Assembly (NCBI RefSeq): GCF_020532705.1
Contig: NZ_JAJAVD010000001.1
Location: 1,550,001 to 1,614,000 of the forward strand
Reading direction: 5' to 3'
DNA length: 64,000 nt
Origin: Methylobacillus caricis
GTDB taxonomy: Bacteria; Pseudomonadota; Gammaproteobacteria; Burkholderiales; Methylophilaceae
Within the stretch, counting starts at the first letter, position 1; the number at the start of each line of letters is the position of its first letter. Below, in pieces: positions 36,756 through 45,647 of the stretch. Both the position numbers and the translations under genes were made by a program. The notes beneath the pieces are model-generated. The model was not told the DNA's origin. It ran no database searches and saw only the letters and a program-made list of their open reading frames with translations.

Positions 36756-37928
36756 ATGAACCCGGAACAGGCATTGGCCTATATGCACACCCTGCTGCGC
36801 TCCATGCTGGAGAAAAAAGCCTCAGACTTATTCATCTCGGCCGACTTTCCTCCCGCCATGAAAATTGATGGCAAGATGACGCCAGTCACGCAGCAAAAAC
36901 TCAGCGGCGAACATACGCGCGCTTTTGCCGAGGCACTGATGAATGACAAGCAGCGCCATGAATTCGAACGGGACAAGGAATGCAATTTTGCTATCTGGCC
37001 CAAGGATATCGGTCGCTTCCGGGTCAATGTCTTTGTTCAGCAGGAAAAGGTCGGCATGGTGCTGCGCACCATCACGATCGATATCCCTCGTTTCGATGAC
37101 CTGGCGCTACCTCCGGTATTGAAGGATGTGATTATGTCCAAGCGCGGCCTGGTCATCCTTGTCGGCGGCACCGGCTCGGGAAAATCCACCACGCTGGCAG
37201 CATTGATCGATTATCGCAACGAAAACAGTTTTGGCCACATCATCACCGTGGAAGACCCGGTAGAGTATGTGCATCCCAGCAAAAACTGCCTGATTACCCA
37301 CCGGGAAGTAGGCCGGGATACCAAAGATTGGTTCAGTGCCCTCAAGAACACCTTGCGCCAGGCGCCCGATGTCATCCTGATTGGGGAAATCCGTGACCGC
37401 GAGACCATGGAGTTTGCGCTGGCATTTGCCGAAACAGGCCACCTCTGCATGGCAACATTGCATGCAAACAGCGCCAACCAGGCCATAGACCGCATTATCA
37501 ACTTCTTTCCGGAAGAACGTCATGCCCAGCTGCACATGGACCTGTCACTCAACCTGCGGGCTTTTGTCTCACAACGGCTGGTACCGAAAAAAGGCGGCGG
37601 CCGCTGTGCTGCCATTGAAATCCTGCTTAACTCGCCCCTGGTGGCAGACCTGATCCTCAAGGGTGAAACCGGCATGGTCAAGGAAGCCATGGCAAAATCC
37701 GTGGAGCTGGGAATGCAAACCTTTGATCAGGCGTTATTCACGCTATGTGAGGAAGGCCGCATCAGCGAGGAAGATGCATTGCGCAACGCCGATTCCATCA
37801 ATGAGCTGAGGCTGCGCTTCAAGCTGCATGGCAAAAACTCATCTGTCCAGGACTCATCTTCCCGCATCGATCATCTTTCACTGCATGAAGATGAACCCGA
37901 AGAACCAGCCACCGATACCCCTACTTGA
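36756..37928 (+). CDS. pilU: Type IV pilus retraction ATPase PilU (PilT family)
   Basis: Cytoplasmic AAA+ motor that assists PilT in pulling back type IV pili. The 390 residues have the N-terminal PAS-like half, Walker A GGTGSGKSTTLAAL near 140, the Asp box HIITVEDPVEYVHPSK, Walker B VILIGEIRDRETME near 208 and the His box ATLHANSANQAIDRI. The C-terminal extension past residue 350 is PilU-like rather than PilT-like (PilT has an AIRNLIRE motif that I do not see). pilT is not in this window. The start ATG at 36756 gives the family N-terminus. Confidence 0.9.
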   Translation: MNPEQALAYMHTLLRSMLEKKASDLFISADFPPAMKIDGKMTPVTQQKLSGEHTRAFAEALMNDKQRHEFERDKECNFAIWPKDIGRFRVNVFVQQEKVGMVLRTITIDIPRFDDLALPPVLKDVIMSKRGLVILVGGTGSGKSTTLAALIDYRNENSFGHIITVEDPVEYVHPSKNCLITHREVGRDTKDWFSALKNTLRQAPDVILIGEIRDRETMEFALAFAETGHLCMATLHANSANQAIDRIINFFPEERHAQLHMDLSLNLRAFVSQRLVPKKGGGRCAAIEILLNSPLVADLILKGETGMVKEAMAKSVELGMQTFDQALFTLCEEGRISEEDALRNADSINELRLRFKLHGKNSSVQDSSSRIDHLSLHEDEPEEPATDTPT

Positions 37929-37932
37929 GTTC

Positions 37933-38262
37933 ATGATGGAAATTTACCTGTTAGTCATTATCTTTATCGGCGCCTGGTACTGGTTCGACAGCATATCCAG
38001 TCGCGAGCAGGCAATCGCCACCGGGCGCGAGCTTGCAGAACGCTTCAGCCTGCAATTGCTTGATGAAACAGTCGCCTGCAACAAGGTATGGCTGGGCCGC
38101 AACAGCCGTGGACGCGTCCAGCTGCAACGCACCTATCAGTTTGATGTCAGCGCCAATGGCAGTGACCGGCTTTCCTGCGAACTGGTCTTGCTGGGCAGGC
38201 ATTTGCAATCCTGGCATATTCCGCCCTATTTACAGCCGGTATCCATCAATCCCCTCTATTAA
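37933..38262 (+). CDS. DUF3301 family small protein
   Basis: A 109-residue protein of the DUF3301 family; function unknown. It has one N-terminal membrane helix (MEIYLLVIIFIGAWYWFDSI), then the family pattern REQAIATGRELAERFSLQLLDETVAC and LQRTYQFDVSANGSDR. Start is one of two adjacent ATGs (37933, 37936), four or more bases after the pilU stop. An upstream frame open to 37828 lies inside pilU and is not used. It probably shares a transcript with pilU and gluQ. Confidence 0.85.
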   Translation: MMEIYLLVIIFIGAWYWFDSISSREQAIATGRELAERFSLQLLDETVACNKVWLGRNSRGRVQLQRTYQFDVSANGSDRLSCELVLLGRHLQSWHIPPYLQPVSINPLY

Positions 38263-38279
38263 GGCAGCTTATCCAAGGC

Positions 38280-39167
38280 ATGTATAGAGGACGCTTTGCC
38301 CCTTCACCCACCGGGCCTTTGCATTTCGGTTCACTGATTGCTGCAGTGGCAAGCTACCTTGAAGCCAAAGTGCGCGATGGCCAATGGCTGGTCAGGATGG
38401 AAGACTTGGACTTGCCGCGGCAGATGCCAGGCGCAGTCGACTTGATCCTTCACGCTCTGCAAGATTATGGATTTGAGTGGGATGGGGAAATTGTTTATCA
38501 AAGCCAGCGAACCTCTCTCTATGCAGAAGCGCTGGAGCAGTTGGATAGAATGGGCCTGATCTACCCTTGCGGCTGCTCCCGCAAGGAAATTGCCGACTCT
38601 GCCCACCAAGGGCTGGATGGCCTTGTGTATCCCGGCACTTGCCGCCACGGACTGGGGCCAGACAAGCAGGCACGCGCATGGCGCATCCAGGTAAATACCA
38701 GCCCGATATCGTTTTTGGACGAAATCCAGGGAACCATGCAGCAAAACCTTGCCACTGATATCGGGGATTTTGTGCTGAAACGGGCAGACGGGCTGTTTGC
38801 CTACCAGCTTGCCGTTGTCGTGGACGACCAGATACAAGGCATCAATCATATTGTGCGCGGTGCAGACCTGCTGGACTCAACTCCCAGGCAGATATTCCTG
38901 CAGCGCTCCTTCGATTTTGCTGAGCCCGTTTATGCCCATGTGCCGGTTGTCACCAACTTGCATGGTGAAAAGCTCAGTAAACAGACGTTAGCCACACCGC
39001 TTGACTCTCGCAATAAAAACGAGGATATCTGGCAAGCCCTGCAATTGCTTGGCCAGGCGCCGCCAACAGCACTACGCATGGGAGAGCATAAATCATTGTG
39101 GCAATGGGCATGCGCACATTGGAATATCGCAGCAGTACCCAGACAACGCTCTATTCCTATAGCTTAA
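38280..39167 (+). CDS. gluQ: Glutamyl-Q tRNA(Asp) synthetase
   Basis: Truncated glutamyl-tRNA-synthetase paralog that attaches glutamate to queuosine at the anticodon wobble base of tRNA-Asp. At 295 residues it lacks the anticodon-binding domain. The N-terminus GRFAPSPTGPLHFGSLIAAVASY holds the HIGH-like motif, CGCSRKEI with later Cys/Tyr forms the zinc site, and KLSKQ is the KMSKS equivalent near 233. It follows DUF3301 by 17 bases. Confidence 0.95.
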   Translation: MYRGRFAPSPTGPLHFGSLIAAVASYLEAKVRDGQWLVRMEDLDLPRQMPGAVDLILHALQDYGFEWDGEIVYQSQRTSLYAEALEQLDRMGLIYPCGCSRKEIADSAHQGLDGLVYPGTCRHGLGPDKQARAWRIQVNTSPISFLDEIQGTMQQNLATDIGDFVLKRADGLFAYQLAVVVDDQIQGINHIVRGADLLDSTPRQIFLQRSFDFAEPVYAHVPVVTNLHGEKLSKQTLATPLDSRNKNEDIWQALQLLGQAPPTALRMGEHKSLWQWACAHWNIAAVPRQRSIPIA

Positions 39168-39470
39168 GAGTTTGCTTTTATTCAAGAGTGTTTCACCAAG
39201 GAAAACACCAATCCAAATGAAGCGGGCATCATTATGCGAGAGCCACAAAAACAGGTAGCAGTCACAATTGCAATCAAAGGGCAAAAAACGGGATTTAAGC
39301 AACGGCCGGATTGAGGCACTGGCTCTCCATGAAACACCATCCTGAAAACGTAAAACCATATATAACCATCATGATTTGATGAAACGTTCGCTAGAAAAGG
39401 CGGGAATGGGAAATTTTCCTCATAACCCGTCAATGGTATGATGGCGCTTTATTCCAACAGCTTTAGCCAC
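39168..39470. other. gluQ-hslO intergenic region
   Basis: About 300 bases with no supported gene. Minus-strand frames here have no ribosome site or conserved feature. The 3' end holds an extended -10 sequence for hslO (39434-39442). Confidence 0.5.
39434..39442 (+). promoter_or_regulatory. Probable extended -10 promoter of hslO
   Basis: TGGTATGAT fits the extended -10 pattern TGnTATAAT. A TTTTCC hexamer lies 17 bases upstream of the TATGAT. If right, transcription starts near 39449, so the ATGs at 39438 and 39441 cannot be translation starts and the ATG at 39471 is used. Confidence 0.45.
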
Positions 39471-40349
39471 ATGCAAATCAGCGACCAACTGCACCGTTTC
39501 CTTTTTGAAAACACACCTGTGCGTGGAAACATTGTGCATCTTGATGACACATTCCATAACGCCTTGCAACATCAGCGCTGCCCTTCTGTTCTGAGAAATG
39601 CCCTGGGAGAACTGATGGCGGCAGGCGCACTCATTGCAGCCACTTTAAAAATGCAGGGAGGGGCTCTGGTGCTGCAAGTACAAGGCAAAGGTCCGTTAAA
39701 GCTGTTGGTAGTGGAGTGCACTTCAGACTTGTCCATGCGTGCCACTGCCAAATGGTCAGGAGACCTGGAGGACATGAGTTTTGCTGACATGGTCAGCACC
39801 GGCAACTTTGTCATCACGCTGGATCCACGCGATGGCGGGCAGCCATACCAAGGCATAGTGCCGCTGGAAGGCAACAGCATTGCCGAAATCCTGCAAAACT
39901 ACATGCAGCGCTCCGAGCAGATTGAAACCAGGATGTGGCTGGCCTGTGACGGCAAAAGTGCAGCAGGCATGCTCCTGCAGAAACTGCCAGGCCAGCCGGA
40001 TCATGATATTGATGCGTGGAATCGTGCCACTGTACTGGCAGATACCGTCAAGTCGGAAGAGCTGCTGGGACTGGCCGCCATTTCAATTTTGAAGCGCCTG
40101 TTCAATGAGGAAGATGTGCGCCTGTTCAAGGAGCAGGCCATCAAGTTCCATTGCAGCTGTTCGCGTGAAAGCGTCAGCAATATGCTCCGCATGCTTGGCC
40201 CGGAGGAAGTGGCCGACATTCTGGCGGAACAGCACAACATTGATATCAATTGCGACTTCTGCAACAAGGAATATCACTTCGACCAGGTAGATGCAGAACA
40301 GCTATTCAGTGCTGAAATCATCATTCCCGGCAATGATATCCGGCATTAA
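39471..40349 (+). CDS. hslO: 33-kDa redox-regulated chaperone Hsp33
   Basis: Cytoplasmic holdase switched on by oxidation of zinc-bound cysteines. The protein starting MQISDQLHRFLFENTPVRGN has the N-terminal shape of the family and 292 residues. The zinc switch is C-terminal: FHCSCSRE (CxC) and INCDFCNKEYHF (CxxC). The start at 39471 is chosen over 39438 because the family begins at this point and because a promoter-like sequence covers 39438. Confidence 0.94.
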   Translation: MQISDQLHRFLFENTPVRGNIVHLDDTFHNALQHQRCPSVLRNALGELMAAGALIAATLKMQGGALVLQVQGKGPLKLLVVECTSDLSMRATAKWSGDLEDMSFADMVSTGNFVITLDPRDGGQPYQGIVPLEGNSIAEILQNYMQRSEQIETRMWLACDGKSAAGMLLQKLPGQPDHDIDAWNRATVLADTVKSEELLGLAAISILKRLFNEEDVRLFKEQAIKFHCSCSRESVSNMLRMLGPEEVADILAEQHNIDINCDFCNKEYHFDQVDAEQLFSAEIIIPGNDIRH

Positions 40350-40403
40350 AGCGTCTCAGGCAAAAAGCGCCATGACTGCCAACAGATGCCGTCCAGGCTT
40401 CTA

Positions 40404-41180
40404 TCAGGCCATCTTTTGGCGGCTGCGCTCGAACAGGCAGATTGCGGTGGCAGCGGCAGCATTCAATGACTCGACATTGCCCAGCATGGGAATGCTCACC
40501 TCCTGCCTGGTCGCTTCAATCAGCTCCTGACTCAAACCTGCTCCCTCATTGCCGATCACGAACGCGGTGGGCTGGGTCAAATCCAGGCTGTAAAGGGATT
40601 CACCGCCCAATGTAGTTGCCAGGGACTGGCCTTCAAACCGGGCCACCACATCCAGCAAATCAGCACGTTCCACCAGCGGCAATACAAACTGTGCTCCCTG
40701 CCCACCGCGCAAAGACTTGGGCGACCATGCATCGGTGCATCCTCCGGAGAGATAAACCCCCTGTACACCCGCCGCGGCAGCTGATCGCAGCATGCTGCCC
40801 AGGTTGCCCGGGTCCTGGATATCCTCCAGCAACAACAGGAAATCCGGCTGCGCGGGTATCTGCAGTTCCGGCGTTTTCACCAGCGCCAGAATACCTGTTG
40901 GTGTTGCCACGGGCGAAAGCTCGGCAAACATCAGTGTTGTGAACATCACGGTAGGCACATCAGACAGCTCCTGCACCAGGCCCACCACCTCATGGGTCGA
41001 TTGTCCTTCGGCGATCACCAACAATTCCGGCATGCCAAAGTGTTCGATATAGGCCGTGACAAGATGCACACCATCCAGCAGGGTCTGGCCGGTTTTTCGA
41101 CGTTCTCGTGCTGTATCCGCCAACTTTTTCAATTGCTTGAACAGGCTATTATCGCGGGAAGTGATATGTTTAAATGTCAT
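40404..41180 (-). CDS. TrmH/SpoU family RNA 2'-O-methyltransferase
   Basis: SAM-dependent ribose methylase of the SPOUT superfamily. The 258 residues have an N-terminal substrate-binding part (MTFKHITSRDNSLFKQLKKLADTARERRKTGQTLLDG, like the L30e-type domain of RlmB/TsnR relatives) and the three knot motifs: LEDIQDPGNLGSMLRSAAAAG (~110), FVIGNEGAGLSQEL (~205) and SIPMLGNVESLNAAAATAI (~228). The RNA target cannot be told from sequence. Convergent with hslO and divergent from rpiA. Confidence 0.93.
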   Translation of the reverse strand: MTFKHITSRDNSLFKQLKKLADTARERRKTGQTLLDGVHLVTAYIEHFGMPELLVIAEGQSTHEVVGLVQELSDVPTVMFTTLMFAELSPVATPTGILALVKTPELQIPAQPDFLLLLEDIQDPGNLGSMLRSAAAAGVQGVYLSGGCTDAWSPKSLRGGQGAQFVLPLVERADLLDVVARFEGQSLATTLGGESLYSLDLTQPTAFVIGNEGAGLSQELIEATRQEVSIPMLGNVESLNAAAATAICLFERSRQKMA

Positions 41181-41268
41181 GGAAAGATTAAAACCGGCAT
41201 GGGAAAGTCCCCAATTTTAACCGATTAGCGCATACCCCTGCCCTTGAAAAATAACCAGGAGAGAGAAA

Positions 41269-41949
41269 ATGAATGACAAGGAACTGGTGGCCATCCAGGC
41301 AGCGCGCCATGTCAAGGATGACATGACTGTAGGCCTGGGAACAGGCTCCACTGCCAACTACTTCATCAAGGAACTGGCACGCAGGCATCGTGAAGAAGGG
41401 CTACGCATCACCGCTGCATCAAGCTCTGTTGCCAGTGCCCTGCAAGCCACTGAACAGGGGTTGCCACTGGTTGCCCTGGAGCATCTGGGGAGGATTGACC
41501 TTTATGTGGACGGCGCTGACGAGGTCACCCCAAGAATGGCCTTGTTGAAAGGCCGCGGCTACGACCTGGTACGCGAGAAACTACTCGCCCGTAACAGCGA
41601 CATGTTTATAGTACTGATAGACAAGAGCAAGCTGGTGAGCCGCCTGGGAGAAAAATTCCCTATTCCTGCTGAAGTCATGCCGTTTGCCTGGCAAATGGTA
41701 AAAGCCAGCCTGGAAGGACTTGGCGCCTCTGTCAGCCTCCGCCAGAATGCCGCCAAGGATGGCTGGGCCATCACATCCCATGGCAGCCTGGTACTCGACC
41801 TGGAATTCAAGCAGCACCTGGACAGTTCCGAACTGAACCAGCTCCTGAACAACGTGCCAGGCATCGTGGAACATGGTGTTTTCAATGATCTTGCCAGTGC
41901 AGTGTTTGTGGCTGACAACGGCAAGGTTGAGGAAATCTGGAAGAACTAA
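41269..41949 (+). CDS. rpiA: Ribose-5-phosphate isomerase A
   Basis: Interconverts ribose 5-phosphate and ribulose 5-phosphate, an entry point to the ribulose monophosphate cycle in methylotrophs as well as nucleotide synthesis. The 226 residues show GLGTGSTANYFIKEL, DLYVDGADEV and KGRGYDLVREKLLA, the family signatures. AGGAGAG is the ribosome site. dhaL begins three bases after its stop, so rpiA, dhaL and dhaK form an operon. Confidence 0.97.
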   Translation: MNDKELVAIQAARHVKDDMTVGLGTGSTANYFIKELARRHREEGLRITAASSSVASALQATEQGLPLVALEHLGRIDLYVDGADEVTPRMALLKGRGYDLVREKLLARNSDMFIVLIDKSKLVSRLGEKFPIPAEVMPFAWQMVKASLEGLGASVSLRQNAAKDGWAITSHGSLVLDLEFKQHLDSSELNQLLNNVPGIVEHGVFNDLASAVFVADNGKVEEIWKN

Positions 41950-41952
41950 CCC

Positions 41953-42588
41953 ATGAAAACCGCATTTATCCTGGAGGCAGTTGCCGCCGTCAATCAAGCC
42001 ATTCTTTCAAGCGAGGCTGAACTGGAGTCCCTGGACCGGGAAATTGGCGATGGTGACCATTTCATCAACCTCAAACGGGGCTGTGCCGCCCTGCTTGCCA
42101 TGCATGACGAATTATCTCCGCTTGCCCCAGCCGAAGTATTGCAGCGCATGGGCATGAAGCTGCTTTCCACGATAGGCGGCGCTTCAGGTCCACTGCTTGC
42201 AACGTTCTTCATGACGCTGGCCAAGGTAGAGAAAACAGGCGATATCAGCACACTGGCAGAAATTGCTTCAGCCTTTCATGCCAGCGTTGAAGCAGTCAAG
42301 CAACGTGGCAAGGCAGACCGGGGAGAGAAAACCATGCTGGACACCTTGCTGCCGGTCGCCGACACATTTACCCAGCTCACCCAACAAGATACTGATCGCC
42401 ATCTGCTGCTCACAGCCCTGCAGCAAGCTGCGGAACAAGGGATGCAATCCACCAAGGACATGATCGCCACCAAGGGGCGCGCAGCTTTCCTGGGCGAACG
42501 CGCCATCGGCCATATCGACCCCGGTGCGCGCAGCAGCCAGATCATTATCCATACCATCTGTGAACTGGCAAAAACAAGAACAGCCTGA
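41953..42588 (+). CDS. dhaL: Dihydroxyacetone kinase, nucleotide-binding subunit DhaL
   Basis: ADP/ATP-binding subunit of dihydroxyacetone kinase. The 211 residues show REIGDGDHFINLKRG (Mg-binding Asp cluster), GGASGPLLATFFM, KADRGEKTMLDTLLP and the C-terminal GRAAFLGERAIGHIDPGA. Followed by dhaK. No dhaM (phosphotransferase donor) is in the operon, so the phosphoryl source is unclear: free ATP, as in fused kinases, or a PTS protein elsewhere. Confidence 0.93.
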   Translation: MKTAFILEAVAAVNQAILSSEAELESLDREIGDGDHFINLKRGCAALLAMHDELSPLAPAEVLQRMGMKLLSTIGGASGPLLATFFMTLAKVEKTGDISTLAEIASAFHASVEAVKQRGKADRGEKTMLDTLLPVADTFTQLTQQDTDRHLLLTALQQAAEQGMQSTKDMIATKGRAAFLGERAIGHIDPGARSSQIIIHTICELAKTRTA

Positions 42589-42612
42589 GTCAAGCAGGCA
42601 AAGGAGGAGACT

Positions 42613-43602
42613 ATGAAAAAATTCATCAACGAAGTGGACAACCTGCTGGTAGAAAGCCTATCCGGTTTTGCGGCAGCCCATGCTGACCTGGTGAACCTGC
42701 ACCTGGAACCCCACTTCATTACCCGCAAGAAAAAAGCAGAAAACAAGGTGGCCGTCATTTCCGGTGGCGGCTCAGGCCACGAGCCTTTGCATAGCGGCTA
42801 TATAGGCTACGGCATGCTGGATGCCGCCTGCCCTGGCCATGTATTCACCTCCCCCTCCCCTGACCAGATGCTGGCAGCGGCTGAAGCCGTGCATGCCGGC
42901 AAGGGCGTGCTGTTCATCGTCAAGAATTATGCCGGGGATGTGATGAACTTCGAAATGGCCGCCGAAATGCTGCCTTTTGAAAATGCCACGGTACTCACCA
43001 GCGACGATGTTGCCGTTGAGAATTCTACATACACCACTGGCCGCCGCGGCGTGGCAGGCACGGTGATTGTCGAGAAGGTCGTGGGCAGCCTGGCCGAGGC
43101 CGGGGCCGACCTCGCCGCCTGCAAGGCGCTCGGCGACAAGGTCAACAAGCGCACCGCTTCCATGGGCGTTGCCCTTACCAGCTGTACCGTGCCTGCGGCA
43201 GGCAGGCCGACCTTCGATATAGGTGAACGTGAACTGGAAATGGGCGTAGGCATCCACGGCGAACCCGGTCGCCGGCGTGAGCCCATGCGCAATGCTGATG
43301 CGATTGTTGCCGACTTAGTCGCAGCCATACTGGAAGACTTGAAGCCAGCGCGTGGCAGCGAAGTATTGCTGCTGATCAATGGCTTTGCCGCGACCCCGCT
43401 GATGGAGCTATACCTGCTCTACAACAGCACAGCCAAGCTGCTACAAGCACAAGGCCTGGTCATCAGCCGTTCATTGGTGGGCAACTACACCACCGCCCTC
43501 GACATGGCTGGTGCCTCCATCACGGTATGCCTCCTCGATGATGAAATCCGCCAGCATTGGGATAGCCCGGTCCATACAGCGGCCTTGCGTTGGCAGTGCT
43601 AA
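42613..43602 (+). CDS. dhaK: Dihydroxyacetone kinase, substrate-binding subunit DhaK
   Basis: Binds dihydroxyacetone covalently to a histidine and phosphorylates it with DhaL. The 329 residues show SGGGSGHEPLHSGYIGYGMLDAACPGHVFTSPSPDQ (~49-84) and GVGIHGEPGRRREPM (~212-226), which has the substrate His. AGGAGG lies before the ATG. In a methylotroph, dihydroxyacetone could come from formaldehyde-related metabolism or triose handling; operon membership with rpiA fits sugar-phosphate recycling. Confidence 0.95.
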   Translation: MKKFINEVDNLLVESLSGFAAAHADLVNLHLEPHFITRKKKAENKVAVISGGGSGHEPLHSGYIGYGMLDAACPGHVFTSPSPDQMLAAAEAVHAGKGVLFIVKNYAGDVMNFEMAAEMLPFENATVLTSDDVAVENSTYTTGRRGVAGTVIVEKVVGSLAEAGADLAACKALGDKVNKRTASMGVALTSCTVPAAGRPTFDIGERELEMGVGIHGEPGRRREPMRNADAIVADLVAAILEDLKPARGSEVLLLINGFAATPLMELYLLYNSTAKLLQAQGLVISRSLVGNYTTALDMAGASITVCLLDDEIRQHWDSPVHTAALRWQC

Positions 43603-43635
43603 AAAAACAAAATGCTGGGAAAGTGTTAAGTGAGC

Positions 43636-44298
43636 TCAAGCGACCAAACGTTGATACGCTATCCCTAGCAGGATAAAAATGACAATAATAATGAAGAAGC
43701 CTGGCCAATACCTTTCATTAGTTTTATATGGCTCAGATTGGGTTCGCTTACCTGCCACTTTTTGTGGTCGTGCATTTTGTGCATGACCTGGATTAATTGG
43801 TCCCGCCTGTGAATCTGCAAGCTCCTGCCCTGCATCTTCTCCAAACTCTTCATGGAACCAAGCCTCATCAACCTCAAATTGTCCGGCTCGATATGCTTCA
43901 ATTAGCTTGAGTGCATCTTCCGCCTGCTGGGCATTGACCCTGATCGCCACTTTCCCGGGAACACTGGGAAATGGCGAGTTCATAGAGAATTCATCGGCAC
44001 TCAACGCATCGGTATCAATCCCCGCCGACTGCAAAAAACCCACCAAGAGTTTGGCTTCAATGAGTCCAGCCTGGGCAACTTCAGTCATCTTTTCTTGAAG
44101 CGCAAGACCATCGGAAATAACGGGTGGATCAGCGAAATCATTCGCCCCACCGTCAAGGATTATTCGACGACGCCTGAGCTCGTTCTTGGCAACCGACAAG
44201 GCCAATTCAGTCAAATTACCTGACCTGACCAGGCGAACAACCTCCTCATCAGAGTAGGAATCATAAAGGACAACCAGATGATCACGGGTAATTTCCAT
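43636..44298 (-). CDS. DUF2007-type protein with C-terminal membrane anchor
   Basis: A 220-residue protein. The centre (~80-145: GLIEAKLLVGFLQSAGIDTDAL...VAIRVNAQQAEDALKLIEAY) is a DUF2007 putative signal-transducing domain. Near the N-terminus is a repeated-type helix (YDSYSDEEVVRLVRSGNLTELALSVAKNELRRR). The last 25 residues are one hydrophobic segment (WPGFFIIIVIFILLGIAYQ), so the protein is tail-anchored with the domain in the cytoplasm. Start 44298 is preferred to 44373 because of the purine block upstream and the clean domain start. Convergent with dhaK. Confidence 0.78.
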   Translation of the reverse strand: MEITRDHLVVLYDSYSDEEVVRLVRSGNLTELALSVAKNELRRRRIILDGGANDFADPPVISDGLALQEKMTEVAQAGLIEAKLLVGFLQSAGIDTDALSADEFSMNSPFPSVPGKVAIRVNAQQAEDALKLIEAYRAGQFEVDEAWFHEEFGEDAGQELADSQAGPINPGHAQNARPQKVAGKRTQSEPYKTNERYWPGFFIIIVIFILLGIAYQRLVA

Positions 44299-44329
44299 GC
44301 CTGCCTTGCTTTTGTAATTAATACCCAGC

Positions 44330-44668
44330 TCAAAGTAGCTTCGTGCCCTTGGGCACTGGTTTATCCGGCACACACAAGGCTACTGCACCATGTTCATCAT
44401 GAAACCCCGTCACCAGACATTGCGACTGGACCGGGCCGATCTGTTTGGCAGGAAAGTTCACCACTGCCACCACCTGCTTGCCGACCAACCCCCCAGGCTG
44501 GTAATGCTCCGTGACCTGGGCACTGGATTTCAGCACGCCTATCTCCGGGCCAAAATCCACATGCAAGATATAAGCGGGCTTGCGAGCTTCGGCAAATACT
44601 TCTGCCGACACCACCTCTCCCACCCGCAACTCAACCTTGAGAAAATCCTCAAAACTGATTTCGCTCAT
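44330..44668 (-). CDS. csaA: tRNA-binding domain protein CsaA
   Basis: Small OB-fold protein of the CsaA/Trbp111 type, described as an export-related chaperone and tRNA-binding protein. The 112 residues show FLKVELRVGEVVSAEVFAEARKPAYILHVDFG and KQVVAVVNFPAKQIGPVQSQCLVTGF. It is four bases downstream of the PhnA-type gene on the same strand. Confidence 0.92.
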   Translation of the reverse strand: MSEISFEDFLKVELRVGEVVSAEVFAEARKPAYILHVDFGPEIGVLKSSAQVTEHYQPGGLVGKQVVAVVNFPAKQIGPVQSQCLVTGFHDEHGAVALCVPDKPVPKGTKLL

Positions 44669-44672
44669 GAGC

Positions 44673-45011
44673 TCAGGCCTTCTTCACAAACTCCGACTTC
44701 AACTTCATTGCGCCAATGCCGTCGATCTTGCAGTCGATATTGTGGTCACTATCCACCAGGCGGATGTTCTTCACTTTGGTGCCCACCTTCACTACCAGTG
44801 AGGACCCCTTCACCTTAAGGTCCTTGATCACAGTTATCGTATCGCCATCCTGCAGCAGGTTGCCATTGGCATCCTTCACCACAAACCCGCTCGGTGCTGC
44901 TTCATCGCCAGCAGAGGTCCACTCATGCGCGCATTCAGGACAGACATATAAATTGCCGTCCTCATAGGTATAACTTGAATTACATAAGGGACAATTTGGA
45001 AGCTCACTCAT
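44673..45011 (-). CDS. PhnA/YjdM family zinc-ribbon protein
   Basis: A 112-residue protein of the YjdM (formerly PhnA) family. The N-terminal zinc ribbon has two CxxC pairs ([21 protein letters not shown]) and is followed by the family core [38 protein letters not shown]. Despite the old name it is not shown to act on phosphonates. Likely in one transcript with csaA. Confidence 0.92.
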   Translation of the reverse strand: MSELPNCPLCNSSYTYEDGNLYVCPECAHEWTSAGDEAAPSGFVVKDANGNLLQDGDTITVIKDLKVKGSSLVVKVGTKVKNIRLVDSDHNIDCKIDGIGAMKLKSEFVKKA

Positions 45012-45186
45012 TTTTGATCAATCTCTTAATTTAATTGGTGTATATGCCAACCCACCATAGACAGAAGGCATGCCTTTTGACCTATCCAGCCTGGAATCAG
45101 CTTTAGGCAATGCAATCCTATTTTGCCCAAACAGCAGAGAACAGCCTTCTTTCCATCATCAGCCGGCCTGCTTCTGATGATTACTC

Positions 45187-45465
45187 TTACTCTGAATCAT
45201 GTTGATACGTCAGTCGACAGTAAAATGGATAAGTTTTTTCGTTCCTGAGGAATGCACAACCACGTTTAATTTCATTCGTGATTAAATCACAACTGTTCAT
45301 TAAGTTGCATGGTGGATGTGTCGCAGGGCTAACATTGATGCACCATTTCACTAAAATTTCAGAATGCTTTTTACCTATCTCACTGAGGCAGCTCTTTTCC
45401 CCTGCCTGGACAATCGATGTTGAGAAAATAAATATAAACGTAGACAGGATAATATTGATCTTCAT
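45187..45465 (-). CDS. Small exported cysteine-rich protein
   Basis: A 92-residue protein with a clear signal peptide (MKINIILSTFIFIFSTSIVQAG) and six cysteines in the mature part, enough for three disulfides. Not recognised. It is more AT-rich than its neighbours. It stands alone upstream of nothing on the same strand, so it is probably monocistronic. Confidence 0.6.
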   Translation of the reverse strand: MKINIILSTFIFIFSTSIVQAGEKSCLSEIGKKHSEILVKWCINVSPATHPPCNLMNSCDLITNEIKRGCAFLRNEKTYPFYCRLTYQHDSE

Positions 45466-45647
45466 AAAAAACTTTGTTCAGTCAGTTAAAAGGGCTAATA
45501 ATCAAATCATGGGCCGGTAATTTTTGCTACTGGATTGAACTTGATAAGCCGCAGGCTCATGGATAACAGCTACCAACTTTCCTCATTCGCAGGCCTACCC
45601 ATTTATGGGTGTTATACTTCGTATTCGTTATTAAAACCAGTTCCCAC

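Noticed and set aside
39182-39433. Minus-strand frames in the gluQ-hslO spacer
   Set aside because: No ribosome site, no signal peptide of normal form, and the two overlapping frames contradict each other.
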